DNA from: Chitinophaga sp. CF418
GTDB taxonomy: Bacteria; Bacteroidota; Bacteroidia; Chitinophagales; Chitinophagaceae
DNA: 64,000 nucleotides
Direction: 5' to 3'
NCBI RefSeq assembly: GCF_900142925.1
Contig: NZ_FRCN01000014.1
Coordinates: forward strand, 1-64,000
Part shown: one piece after another, positions 1-10,500 of the stretch
How positions within the stretch are numbered: the first letter of the stretch is position 1
Layout: each line of letters begins with the position of its first letter
Program-made: the position numbers and the translations under genes
The notes under the pieces: model-generated
The model's database searches: none
What the model saw: the letters and a program-made list of their open reading frames with translations, nothing else
Told to the model about the DNA's origin: nothing

Positions 1-1
1 A

Positions 2-271
2 TTGTCCTATTATGTCAACGATGGTATGCTACATCCGGATAATAATCCGTGCGAGAGGAATATCCGTCCAGTGGCCCTGGGGCGTAAAAATTTTTTGTTC
101 GCTGGAAGCGAGAAGGGAGCACAACGCCTTGCGATGTTATACAGCCTCATTGGAACGTGCGCTATGAACAATGTAAATCCTTTTGAATGGCTAAAAGATG
201 TCTTCGATAGAATAAATAATCATCCAGTTAATAGGCTTAATGAACTCCTGCCACACAACTGGAAATCATGA
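2..271 (+). CDS. IS66 family transposase, C-terminal fragment (cut by window edge)
   Basis: This is the last ~89 residues of an IS66-type DDE transposase. The motif NNPCERNIRPVALGRKNFLF carries the conserved acidic residue near the end of the DDE domain, and the C-terminal signature INNHPVNRLNELLPHNW is typical of the family. The reading frame is open to the left edge, so the apparent TTG start is not a real start and the gene begins outside the window. It marks the left side of an AT-rich nutrient-capture locus and is a plausible vehicle for its arrival. Whether the full element is intact cannot be judged here. Confidence 0.93.
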   Translation: MSYYVNDGMLHPDNNPCERNIRPVALGRKNFLFAGSEKGAQRLAMLYSLIGTCAMNNVNPFEWLKDVFDRINNHPVNRLNELLPHNWKS

Positions 272-352
272 CATCAATTTTGCAAGCACTATAGTTTTAT
301 TGGTTTACCTCCAAGACGCTCTATCTCGAGTGCATACCAGTATAAAATTGAA

Positions 353-386
353 AAGGGGACGTCTCAAACTTATGAGACGCCCCCTT
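353..386. terminator. Bidirectional terminator hairpin
   Basis: A GGGG-n-CGTCTCA arm and its complement TGAGACG-n-CCCC are separated by a short A/T loop and flanked by AA/TT, with T-rich sequence to the right. It lies between the convergent transposase end and the S9 peptidase end, so it can serve both. Confidence 0.7.
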
Positions 387-415
387 GTATTTTATACCCT
401 AAAAAACAGGCTTCA

Positions 416-3064
416 TTAAGGCGTATCGCCCGATGTGTCTAGCTCTAACATATCATTAACTCCCCGAAGCTGAGCAGGTCTTCCTTTCGTCATCCATTTT
501 GGAGGCAGCTCATTTTTCAAATAGTGATTAAAAAACTGTTGCATTCTTAAATCAAAATCCATCGCAGACCGTCCCCACACACCATGATTACCATCGCCAT
601 ACTCCAACAACCAAACTTTTTTACCTAAACGTCGAAGTGCCAAATAAAAACTTACGGCTTGTGTAAACGGAACAACCCCATCAAAACTTGTGTGAAATAA
701 TAATAGCGGAGTATTTACCTTATCAGCTTCAAATATTGGAGAATTCCTTATATAGGAATCTTTATTTTTCCATAAAGTCTGTCCCAGACGACCTTGCCCA
801 TTCTCATAGTACTCCTGCAGGGATTCTCCTTGAGCATTTAAACCACCATACATTGAAATTAAATCCGTAGTCCCTGATGCAGAACATGCTGCCTTAAAAA
901 TACTTGAGTGAGTAACAAGATAATTGGTTTCAAATCCTCCATGGCTAATTCCTTGTATTCCCATCCTACTTGAATCTACAAACGGAAATTTCGCCATGTA
1001 TTTCGCCGCAGATACGACATAATCGTATGCACTCTTCCCCGGCTCGCCCTGCTTATAATAAATATCTGGTGTAAATACTAAATATCCATTACTAACAAAC
1101 CAAGGAATATTAAGTCGTCCATCAGAGGGCTCAGGCTTTCTAAAAACGTTTAACCCCTCTGACAATTTTTCATAATAATAAAAGATGATTGGATATTTTT
1201 TTCCTTTGTCGAAATTTTCAGGTTTAAATAATACTCCTTGGGAATAACTACTATCAAGAGTTTTCCAACTATGCAGTTCGGTTGTTAACCAATTATATTT
1301 GCTTTCCGGATGAATATCAGATAGCTTCTTAAATGATTTAAAATCAGATGTTAGATAATAATTCACAGATTCATATGCAGTCCCTCGTGATAATATGTAT
1401 TCATCTACATCTTTAGCCTTAATAGGCATGTTCCCCGCGTCAATACCGGCTTCGGGAATAGGGACAAAATATGAATATGGCCCCATGGATAATAACTGAA
1501 CTCTCTCATCCTTCTTAAATGAAGCTCTATAAAATCCATTTTGTTTAGTTCTCGTATCAAAGGCTATTAATATAGGCCTCTCTTTCGAATTGTATACTTT
1601 TCGTTTATCATCTGAAGAAAGACAAAAAACTGTTTTATTCCTCTCTCCTAGTTTATTGGTCATGCAATACGGAGAACTTCCCCCTAAAAGATCCATCTTC
1701 CATATGTCATATTTATCCCGAAAAATGACCTCATTATTATCAGTCCATCCAGCAACGTTAAAACTCGAGATGTCTCTTCCGGGCGAGAGATCATAAACTT
1801 CATCGAAATTTTTTATCACCAAGGATTTCGAAATATCTCGGGTAACCCTGGTTCTTATTTCGTAACTACAATAATTTCTAGCCTTAGAATTATAATAAAC
1901 AACAAATTTACCATCAGGAGAAATAGTAAAAACAGTCGGGAACTCAATTCTTTGGTTATCTCTTGTTGAAGTAAGGTAATATCGCCGATAAGTCAATCTC
2001 CCTGGCAAAAATTCCGCTTTTGATCCTTCCACCCAATCGTCATCTATAACAAAATAAGGTAAATATATCTGATATTCTTCAGTTTCTAAATTTACTATTT
2101 TACGAGACTCTATCCAGAGAGCGGCTAGATATCCCTTGGGAGCTATTTTTTTCTGCTGCAGTGTTTGTAATTCCGAATCCTTATAACTCCAGATATTCAG
2201 CTGAATAGGATCATTTTTTTTTGCCGAATCAGATTTTGGCCTCTCGGCCGAATAAATAAACAACCTGCTGTTGTCTTCACTAAACTTATAAAGACTCAAA
2301 ATCCTCATATTCATTGGAACTGAATCCTCATTATTCGTAAATAAAACAGAAGCCGTCCTCATCCCATTTTTATAATAATAAATTGAACTAAATTCATCAT
2401 CCTGATTTTCATTCCTTGCAATAAATGCCAATTGAGAACAGTCACTACTAAAAACAAGATTGTCTATACTATGCCCTGTCCATATTGAAGCAATTTCCCA
2501 ATCTTTTAGATCTACCAATTGCAACACAACATCTTTGGGGCTTTTTATCTTCTGAATAAGCAACATAGTTGCATCCTTATTAAACTCATACTCTCTTATA
2601 TCCTGCATCTGCCGCTCCTCCCCGTTGGACAAATCTCTAACAAATAAATCGCCATCGCCTTTCACTTTATAAGCCAACCATTGTTTTCTCTTAAAATTGG
2701 GGGCAGAAATCTTGTATGATATTATATTCTCAATTTTAAGTATCTTATCCGTCCCGAGCATTAAAATATAAAGTATGCCATTTTTTTCATATATGGCGTA
2801 CTTACTATCTTCTGTAATCTTGATATCATGACAACCTATTATTATTTTTTTCCAATCTTTCCGAGACGATAATATAACTTTTGTTATCTGCCCCTCAGGT
2901 TGATTCTCTATTGTATATGCAACATATTTCCCATCATTTGAAATTTGATGGGAATTTACCGATGTCCAATCTTTATACACGCTGGAATCTATAGGAAGCT
3001 TTTGGCCAGGAGATTTATTTACAGTAGCAACTATAAAGCAAATAAGAAAATAAACAATCTTCAT
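416..3064 (-). CDS. Exported S9 family peptidase (prolyl oligopeptidase / dipeptidyl aminopeptidase type)
   Basis: A predicted serine peptidase of 882 residues. An N-terminal signal peptide ends near SPGQKLP, a long beta-propeller-like region follows, and the C-terminal alpha/beta-hydrolase domain holds the catalytic triad: Ser707 in GISHGGF, Asp795 in SFDGVV and His827 in GDGNHGVWG. The family cleaves short peptides, often after proline or from the N-terminus; location here is probably periplasmic. It is the last gene of a minus-strand set with SusC, SusD and a GH2 glycosidase, 133 bases after the GH2 stop. That points to work on peptide or glycopeptide material brought in by the SusCD pair. 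Base composition is AT-rich like its neighbours. Family is clear; substrate is not. Confidence 0.9.
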   Translation of the reverse strand: MKIVYFLICFIVATVNKSPGQKLPIDSSVYKDWTSVNSHQISNDGKYVAYTIENQPEGQITKVILSSRKDWKKIIIGCHDIKITEDSKYAIYEKNGILYILMLGTDKILKIENIISYKISAPNFKRKQWLAYKVKGDGDLFVRDLSNGEERQMQDIREYEFNKDATMLLIQKIKSPKDVVLQLVDLKDWEIASIWTGHSIDNLVFSSDCSQLAFIARNENQDDEFSSIYYYKNGMRTASVLFTNNEDSVPMNMRILSLYKFSEDNSRLFIYSAERPKSDSAKKNDPIQLNIWSYKDSELQTLQQKKIAPKGYLAALWIESRKIVNLETEEYQIYLPYFVIDDDWVEGSKAEFLPGRLTYRRYYLTSTRDNQRIEFPTVFTISPDGKFVVYYNSKARNYCSYEIRTRVTRDISKSLVIKNFDEVYDLSPGRDISSFNVAGWTDNNEVIFRDKYDIWKMDLLGGSSPYCMTNKLGERNKTVFCLSSDDKRKVYNSKERPILIAFDTRTKQNGFYRASFKKDERVQLLSMGPYSYFVPIPEAGIDAGNMPIKAKDVDEYILSRGTAYESVNYYLTSDFKSFKKLSDIHPESKYNWLTTELHSWKTLDSSYSQGVLFKPENFDKGKKYPIIFYYYEKLSEGLNVFRKPEPSDGRLNIPWFVSNGYLVFTPDIYYKQGEPGKSAYDYVVSAAKYMAKFPFVDSSRMGIQGISHGGFETNYLVTHSSIFKAACSASGTTDLISMYGGLNAQGESLQEYYENGQGRLGQTLWKNKDSYIRNSPIFEADKVNTPLLLFHTSFDGVVPFTQAVSFYLALRRLGKKVWLLEYGDGNHGVWGRSAMDFDLRMQQFFNHYLKNELPPKWMTKGRPAQLRGVNDMLELDTSGDTP

Positions 3065-3197
3065 ACACTATCAATTAGAAATGCAAATTCAAGAAACATA
3101 CAAACGAAAGGTATTAACTCTTACTAGAAGAATCATTGCAGTCAACCGTAGCTAATACTCTCTATTAGATAGCCATTCGAAAAACTCATTTTAGTAC

Positions 3198-5840
3198 TCA
3201 ATTCCAAGTGGGAACATTATTTTTCATTTTCTCTAATGTTTCAACGAAAACTTCTTCACTATTTGACAGGTTAACCGCCTTTTGTTCCCAGTTAATTGCC
3301 TCCTCTTTCTTTCCCGCTTTGTAAAGCAAATTCGCATACGTATCAATCTCTGCAGGGTCATTTGTGGCAAAATTTTCTATGCTATATTTTGAAGCTCTTA
3401 TAGCTACATCTAAAATCGACGAATCCCTAATATGCTCAAAAATGGGCCAAGACAAATTATTAATATGATATTCACTTCTTGTAATTGCCGTTTTGTAATA
3501 GAGAGCATAATACTTTCCAAACTTCTCCCATTCTCGTTTATTTAAATAGTAAACCATTTCCGCTCCATAGACCTTTTCTGCTCCTAGAATACCATATTTG
3601 CTAATAACTCGCCTTTCAATTTCCTCCCAGTTGGGAATACTACTTGTGTCTTTTGTATACGGTACGATTTCCTCTCTTCCAATAATCCCCCGTATAAGAT
3701 TTTCAACTTGATTTTCTCCCAAAATCTGATTAGCCTGAGACATATTATTATTAAGGAATGCGAATCCAATATCTTTAGCATTTCGAGTAAATCGCTTAAT
3801 GAAACGAAGATTCACTTCTGAAAACGGGTCTTTTAATCTTCTAATATAGTCGTTACTCGCCTTCGAAGCAATCAGGTCATCCCTTTTTTGAATGGCCATC
3901 AAAGAAAAATTACGCAGGAATGCCGAATCTCTTTTTCCATTATTATAATTATCCACTCTCTCTTTATAGCTCTCAATATTCTCATCAACTACCTTTATAG
4001 AAGTAAATTTATGGTCTAAGGCATTGTTTCTATCGTCAAGCAAATCTCCGTTAATCTTCCTCAATGTATCAATAGGAATTTTAATAATCTCACGATCATA
4101 TGTCGACAATCCATTCTGTTCATATTCAACATCAAACGGCTGAGTATATATAGATGCACTTAAGCCATCCTCTTTTAGTATTTTAAGTGAATCAATCATT
4201 TGCCTATATTGTCTTTTTAAATCCATTGGTGTTACAATGCCATCATACCCCCATCCAGCTTCTAAATCATCCCATAAATGAGATTCTACTGGTACTCCTA
4301 TTCCTCCATACTCGCCCAATACACGAACTTTACCATCATGTTGTGGCGCGTTTCTTGGAAAAGGATATGAATGAATATCTGTCATGTCAGAATGTATCCA
4401 GGGATCAAGAGATGGAGTTCTCAAATTGTTATTTACATAAAGTAGTTCCCCCGAATGTCCATTTATCAATCTTGAGGTGTCAAGAGATCTAACCCAATCT
4501 GTAATTCGTTTTTGGTCGTACTGGCCCCATTTCTCATTAAAGATCACCCAAGTAACAATGCAAGGATTATTGTATAACTGATTAATTGTTTCCTTACAGT
4601 CTTCTTCAAATGCCTCTCTCGCCCCTTTAGGCAACCCTTGGTTAGGATTAACAAAATCCTGCCAAACCAACATTCCTAATTTGTCAGCATAATAATACCA
4701 ACGTGAAGATTCAATTTTAATATGTTTACGTATAGTATTAAAGCCCATAGCGCGAATCAATCCAATATCGAATTTTATAGCCTCATCTGTTGGCTGAGTG
4801 TATAACCCTTCGGGCCAAAAACCTTGATCTAACGTACCAAGGTTAAAATATGGTCTATTATTTAGGAATATTCTATCTATACCCATCTTATCCTTTGAGA
4901 CTGAAATCTTTCTCATCCCAAAATAACTATTCACTTCGTCAACAATTTTATCATCTTTCACTATCCGTATTACTAAGTCATAAAGAAAGGGAATTTCTGG
5001 AGACCATAATTTCATATTACTTATCGGCAAATCGATTACTACGCCTGCTTTACCTTTCTTAACGCATACAATCTTTCCACCATCCTTAGCAATTAGCTCA
5101 ACGCTATCTCCACCTAAAGTATTAGTTGTAACATGTAGTATTCCTTTATCTATGTCAGGTATCAGTTTTATATCGGATACATACTCGCCAGGTACTTGTT
5201 CAAGCCATACAGTTTGCCAAATACCGGAACTAGAAGTATAATAGATATTTTGCGGATTAAGTACTTGCTTCCCATGGGGACCGACACCTCTATCTGTTGG
5301 ATCGTAAACCTTTATAACTAAGTCATTACTTCCCTTCTTTAATTTATCAGTTATATCAAATGAAAATGCCGTATAACCACCAAGATGAAATCCTATTTCC
5401 ACATTGTTAAGATATACAGTCGCCTTCCAATCTACAGCTCCAAAATGCAAAAGAACTCGTTTAGACTTATTATTTTCATAGTTAAATGTGCATTTATACC
5501 AAAGCAATTCATTTGGCTTTAGTGTTCTCTTCACCCCTGACAAAGCGGACTCTAAAGGATATGGCACTAATATTTTTCCAGTGTATGCCATCGGAATAAC
5601 AGTATCATTACTACCAGTGATAGTATAATCCCAAAGCCCGTTCAACACGCTCCAGTCATTCTTTCTTTCCATTTGCGGTCTTGGGTATTCAGGCAAAACA
5701 GTCTTTGGAGATATCTCTTTCGCCCAACGTGTACTAATTGGCAATGGCTTCATCTTCCAACCATGAATATCCTGAGAGACACCCTTTCCTTGAATACTCA
5801 TAGTCAGTAAACCAACCACTAAAAACTTACATATCTTCAT
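3198..5840 (-). CDS. Exported glycoside hydrolase family 2 protein with C-terminal TPR-like extension
   Basis: A predicted beta-glycosidase (beta-galactosidase/beta-glucuronidase type) of 880 residues. I chose the ATG that begins MKICKFLVVGLL because it gives a proper signal peptide; the frame extends 20 codons further upstream but those residues spoil it. Domains in order are the GH2 sugar-binding jelly roll (LNGLWDY near residue 65), the immunoglobulin-like domain, and a TIM barrel with acid/base Glu436 in IFNEKWG and nucleophile Glu510 in LGEYGG. After the barrel comes a tail of roughly 250 residues whose end (ANLLYKAGKKEEAINWEQKA) is TPR-like, resembling the region after thioredoxin domains in Bacteroidota proteins. 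It lies between susD and the S9 peptidase in one presumed operon. Exact sugar specificity cannot be read from the sequence. Confidence 0.88.
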   Translation of the reverse strand: MKICKFLVVGLLTMSIQGKGVSQDIHGWKMKPLPISTRWAKEISPKTVLPEYPRPQMERKNDWSVLNGLWDYTITGSNDTVIPMAYTGKILVPYPLESALSGVKRTLKPNELLWYKCTFNYENNKSKRVLLHFGAVDWKATVYLNNVEIGFHLGGYTAFSFDITDKLKKGSNDLVIKVYDPTDRGVGPHGKQVLNPQNIYYTSSSGIWQTVWLEQVPGEYVSDIKLIPDIDKGILHVTTNTLGGDSVELIAKDGGKIVCVKKGKAGVVIDLPISNMKLWSPEIPFLYDLVIRIVKDDKIVDEVNSYFGMRKISVSKDKMGIDRIFLNNRPYFNLGTLDQGFWPEGLYTQPTDEAIKFDIGLIRAMGFNTIRKHIKIESSRWYYYADKLGMLVWQDFVNPNQGLPKGAREAFEEDCKETINQLYNNPCIVTWVIFNEKWGQYDQKRITDWVRSLDTSRLINGHSGELLYVNNNLRTPSLDPWIHSDMTDIHSYPFPRNAPQHDGKVRVLGEYGGIGVPVESHLWDDLEAGWGYDGIVTPMDLKRQYRQMIDSLKILKEDGLSASIYTQPFDVEYEQNGLSTYDREIIKIPIDTLRKINGDLLDDRNNALDHKFTSIKVVDENIESYKERVDNYNNGKRDSAFLRNFSLMAIQKRDDLIASKASNDYIRRLKDPFSEVNLRFIKRFTRNAKDIGFAFLNNNMSQANQILGENQVENLIRGIIGREEIVPYTKDTSSIPNWEEIERRVISKYGILGAEKVYGAEMVYYLNKREWEKFGKYYALYYKTAITRSEYHINNLSWPIFEHIRDSSILDVAIRASKYSIENFATNDPAEIDTYANLLYKAGKKEEAINWEQKAVNLSNSEEVFVETLEKMKNNVPTWN

Positions 5841-6019
5841 AATAATATTATTAAATAATAGCTTACTAAATAACAAATGTATTGTCTCGCCACCTGGCAA
5901 AACATATTGTAAAAATTATTACAGGACTACGTTGAAAGAATCAAATTTCTGACACATAGTCATCCCGCATGATACTTTCACTTTGTAACTCAAGCTTATT
6001 AAATAAGTATTTAGCACCT

Positions 6020-7534
6020 TTAATTGTAACCGTCATTTTGGATTACATTTGGATTTAGCTGCAGTTGTTTCAAGGGAACTGGATACCATTGCAAATTACT
6101 GTTCCAAGAACCGCCCTTAAGGTCTGTTACTGTTTTCATTACCTCATTTACTCTACCTGTACGTTTAAGATCAAACCAGCGATGTCCCCATTCAGCAAAC
6201 AATTCAACTCGCCTTTCTTGATAAACCGCATTTAAAGCAGCATCCTTAGACAAGGAGCTAGATAGGTCAGGAAGGGGATTTTGATTTGACGGATTTTGAT
6301 CTCCACGAGCTCTACTTCTCAAAACATTCAAATCGTTAATAGCGCCAACAATATTGTCTTCGTGAGCCCTGGCCTCCGCTCTAATAAGATATTGCTCCCC
6401 TAGCCTTAGAACCATTAAGTATTCACTAACTGGCGCATTAGGTACATTAATCTTATATTTATATGGGAAATGGAAGACTATTCCTCCTGCCGCTATACTG
6501 CCTATCCATATATTTTCCCGATTATCTCCACTTTCAAAACTATTTGCAAGTCCATTGCTAAGATATACTGGATGTGTATCATTAACATCGGGGCCAGTTG
6601 GAGGCAATATATATAATGTCGCCTCCGAAGTATTTTGGCCCGCACGAACAGGTTGAAGCTGCCAAATAGCTTCAATACTATTTTTCTGAAAAACATTAGC
6701 CAGGGGAGCTAAACCATACAGTGTTGACTGTTCGATTACTTCTGTTGCCTTCGCTTCAGCATTTTTATAATCTTGCATATATAAATAAGCTCTTGCCAGT
6801 AGAGCCTTAGTCGCCCACTTATTTGGACGTACTCTCTCATTAGTTGAGCTTTTAGTACTTGCATCCACGTAATCAGATTTTAAAAGCAATTCCGCGTCTT
6901 TTAAATCCGAAATGATTTGTTTATACACTTCCTCAGAGGGCGTACGCGGGAGTAAGCCATTAATCTTATAGTTTGTGGTTAAAGGCAATGGTACAGCACC
7001 ATATAAATTTGTCAAGTAGAAAAAGCAAAAAGCGCGTATAAATTTAGCTTCACCTATTAATTGCTGCTTTACCTCAGCGGTAAGAAATGACGCTCTCATC
7101 AAACCCTCGATTGCCGAATTGGCCGTAAAAATTAATGGATAACAGGCAGTCCAATAATCGACATTCATAGTACTAGAAAGAGAATTACTATAGAAAGCAA
7201 CTTTTAGTTTATCAATTTGACTTGACGGATTGAACAAAGCTAACTCGTCTGAGGATAACGCAGTATAAAAAGATAGACTCGTTATCCCCCCCGCTGTAAT
7301 TGTGTTTTGGCTAATATTATTGTAAATACTAGTTAGTACAGCTGCAGCCTTACTATCATCGGAATAAACCTGTGAAGCATCAGTTAAAGTTATAGGCGGC
7401 GGAACTTCAACTAATTTTGAACAACTTAAACTTGTTAAACTTAGAAAAAAGAAAAGGGAGTTTAACGTATTTATTGAGAAAAATCTAACCCTTTTTTCTG
7501 TCTTAAGACACCTAATAATATTATATAACTGCAT
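6020..7534 (-). CDS. SusD/RagB family nutrient-binding outer-membrane lipoprotein
   Basis: A surface lipoprotein of 504 residues that acts as the lid of the SusC channel and binds the substrate. The signal peptide ends in a lipobox-like LTSLSC. The SusD features are present: the TPR-rich N-terminal half with SAIEGL and EAKFIRAFCFFYLTNLYG, and the C-terminal QERRVELFAEWGHRWFDLKR followed by WYPVPLKQLQLNP. It starts only 25 bases after the SusC stop, so the two are co-transcribed. The n-region before the hydrophobic stretch is longer than usual, so a later start is possible. Ligand unknown. Confidence 0.95.
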   Translation of the reverse strand: MQLYNIIRCLKTEKRVRFFSINTLNSLFFFLSLTSLSCSKLVEVPPPITLTDASQVYSDDSKAAAVLTSIYNNISQNTITAGGITSLSFYTALSSDELALFNPSSQIDKLKVAFYSNSLSSTMNVDYWTACYPLIFTANSAIEGLMRASFLTAEVKQQLIGEAKFIRAFCFFYLTNLYGAVPLPLTTNYKINGLLPRTPSEEVYKQIISDLKDAELLLKSDYVDASTKSSTNERVRPNKWATKALLARAYLYMQDYKNAEAKATEVIEQSTLYGLAPLANVFQKNSIEAIWQLQPVRAGQNTSEATLYILPPTGPDVNDTHPVYLSNGLANSFESGDNRENIWIGSIAAGGIVFHFPYKYKINVPNAPVSEYLMVLRLGEQYLIRAEARAHEDNIVGAINDLNVLRSRARGDQNPSNQNPLPDLSSSLSKDAALNAVYQERRVELFAEWGHRWFDLKRTGRVNEVMKTVTDLKGGSWNSNLQWYPVPLKQLQLNPNVIQNDGYN

Positions 7535-7559
7535 AATTTACATTTTTAAATTGCAAATG

Positions 7560-10500
7560 CTACAACGATAGCTGTACCCCAAAAACAATTGTCCGCAAAG
7601 GAGGAAGAGAATTATATATAATTTTTGTCTCCGGATCCAATCCAGCATATTTTGTAATTGTAAATAAATTCTGTCCCTGAACAAATAATCTACAGTTTTT
7701 AAGATGAGATTTCTTTTTCAACACTTCTGGAATTTGCCAAGATAAAGACACATTTTTCAATCGTATATATGATGCATCTGAGTATGCTTTATCGCTATTA
7801 TTAGCCGCGCTCAAGGGCGTAAATACTCCAAAATCGGTACTTACCTTTTGGATAGAACGAATATCGCCGTTACTCTGCCATCTATTCAATATATTATCTG
7901 GCTGATTTACAGCAAATCCAGGTGGGAAATTGCCAAAATAATTACTTGGAGCTTTTTGTTTTACGAATTGAAATAAAAACTGAAAATCGAATCCATTGAA
8001 AGTAAAACTATTATGTATTCCTCCATAGAGGCTTGGCGTTGTGTTTATATACACATATTGATCAGTTAGTGGATTGGGATTTGAGGTCAGCTTTCCATCC
8101 TTGTCAGAAAATTGATATAGCCCAGTTACAGGATCAACACCATTGTAATGATAGACCTTAGTAAGAGTAAGGGGCTCACCAATTACTAAAGTAGAAGACC
8201 AATATGACGATTGTTCTAAATTAGGAAAAGCTAGAAGCTTATTTTGGGGTATTGTCAAATTAATACTGGAACTCCAGCTAATTTTCGTCCTTTTAATATT
8301 GATTGTATTTATTGAAAATTCCCACCCAGAATTTTGAACTTTTGCCGGAAAATTAGAGGAGATAGCATCTACACCAGTTACTATAGATAATGAATAATCC
8401 AATATTTGATTAGAAGACCTGTTCCTAAAATAATTTACATTAAACAATACACTTTCATTCCATAAACCTAAATCCACCCCTAGCTGTAGCTTGCGTGTTT
8501 TCTCCCATTGCAAATACGGATTCGGTAAACCAAACGGCTCAAGACCACCTACGCCTTGATATGGCACTCCCCAATTGTTAGAGTTGCGATATAGATTCAA
8601 AAAACCATAGTCCCCCACCTGATCATTCCCCGTTGTCCCATAGCTACCTCTAATTTTTCCAAAACTTAGAAATGAAAAATTATCTTTTATAAATGGTTCA
8701 TTGGAAAATACCCATGCAGTACCAATTGACGCAAAATTATGAAATACATTTTCTGACCCAAACCGACTACTGCCATCTCTTCTAGCCGTGATATTAACGA
8801 TGTACTTATCATGCCAATTATAATTCAATCGTCCAAATAAGGCATTATATCTATATTTCGCTCTTACGGTAGTAGGTACACTTATCGTTGCCGCGGATCC
8901 TATATCTTCTAATATTAAGTCACTGCTGAATCCACTCGCCCTCGTTAAAGTACCATTACTATTGCTTTCCTGTATAGTTGTTCCAACAAGTAGATCCAGT
9001 CTCCCACTCTTAATTTGAGTATTATATGTTACTTGCGGTTCCACTATCCATGAATTCACCTGATTGTTGCTATAGATAGCGCTGCGTTGAAAAAATGATC
9101 TATACTCGGGAAGATAAACAGTTAAGGGAGTAACATTAGTTCCATTTGATGTTAAATTATTGTATCCTATGTTACTTTTTATATCAAGCCCAGGAATAAT
9201 TCGATAGCTTATAGTGGCGCTACTAATCAAATTATTGGTTTTAATCTTCTGTGTACCATATAAAAATGAGGCTAATGGATTGGTCCATGTAGATGTACCG
9301 TTTGGAAGTGGTGCCCAGTTTAAGGATCCATCAGAATTATAAAGGGCAGGAGCATTGGGGGGAAGTCTTAATGCATCTCCAGTGAGATCATTTCCTGGAA
9401 GGCGATTTTCATCTATTAAATAACTTCCCGAAAATTGGATGTGGAAATCTTCATTTGGAGAAATGTTTGTAATACTGAAGTGCGCGGCCCCCTTCTTATC
9501 ATTAAAGTCTCCAGGAAAAACCGTCGTTTCCCTGTGATATGCGGCCCCCATTAAGAATTGGGTAGAGCTGTTTCCCCCTGAGATTGAAGCCTTAGCATCA
9601 TTGTATGTGCTAGTCCCTCCAATTAGAGCCTTCTGCCAATTTGTGTATCTGCTTTGATTCCAGGTACCATTAAGATCATAGTCAAATGCAGATGGAACTG
9701 AGTTATTGTTATTCTTTAATGCCTCTCGTCTTAACTGAAGATATTCTTGCGTGTTTAATAAATTAATTGATCGATTTATTTTTCCGAAACCAGATTGTAC
9801 TGTTACGTCAACTTTTGTCTCTCCTGCCTTCCCTCGTTTTGTTGTAATCAGCACGGCACCATTGGCAGCTCGAGATCCATAGATCGCCGTCGCATCAGCG
9901 TCCTTAAGTATGTCTATTGATTCTATATCACTTGGATTGATGAAACTAAGAGGATTCCCATTCTGAGCTCCGTAAGACCCCACACCTACTCCAGAAGTAC
10001 CCAAAATATTATTCGCATTAGTTGAAAGAAGTTGCGACAAATATGGCACCCCGTCAATGACATATAATGGGTCGTTGCCCTTGCCGATACTATTAAGTCC
10101 CTGTATACGAACTGATACTCCTGAGCCAGCTATACCGGAAAACTGTTCTATAAAAACCCCTGGAACTCTTCCTTGAATTGCAAGTAGAGGGTTACTTACA
10201 GGCTGTCTTTCAATATCAGCTGCTTTGACTGTGCTTATATTGCTTGTACTAACCCTACGAGTAGTTGTACCGTACGCTTGAATTTGAACCTCATCTAAGG
10301 ATTTAACGAATTGTTTCAAGCGCACATCGCCAACGATTCTTCTACCCTTTACTGCGATTTCCTGAGTCAAAAAAGATACATTTGAGATTACAAGCGATGC
10401 ATTACTTGTCACCCCTTTCAAAATGAAATTTCCAGCAACATTGGTTGTTGTTCCCGTAGTTCCCCCCTTCACCACAACCGTCGCCCCAATCACCGGCGTC

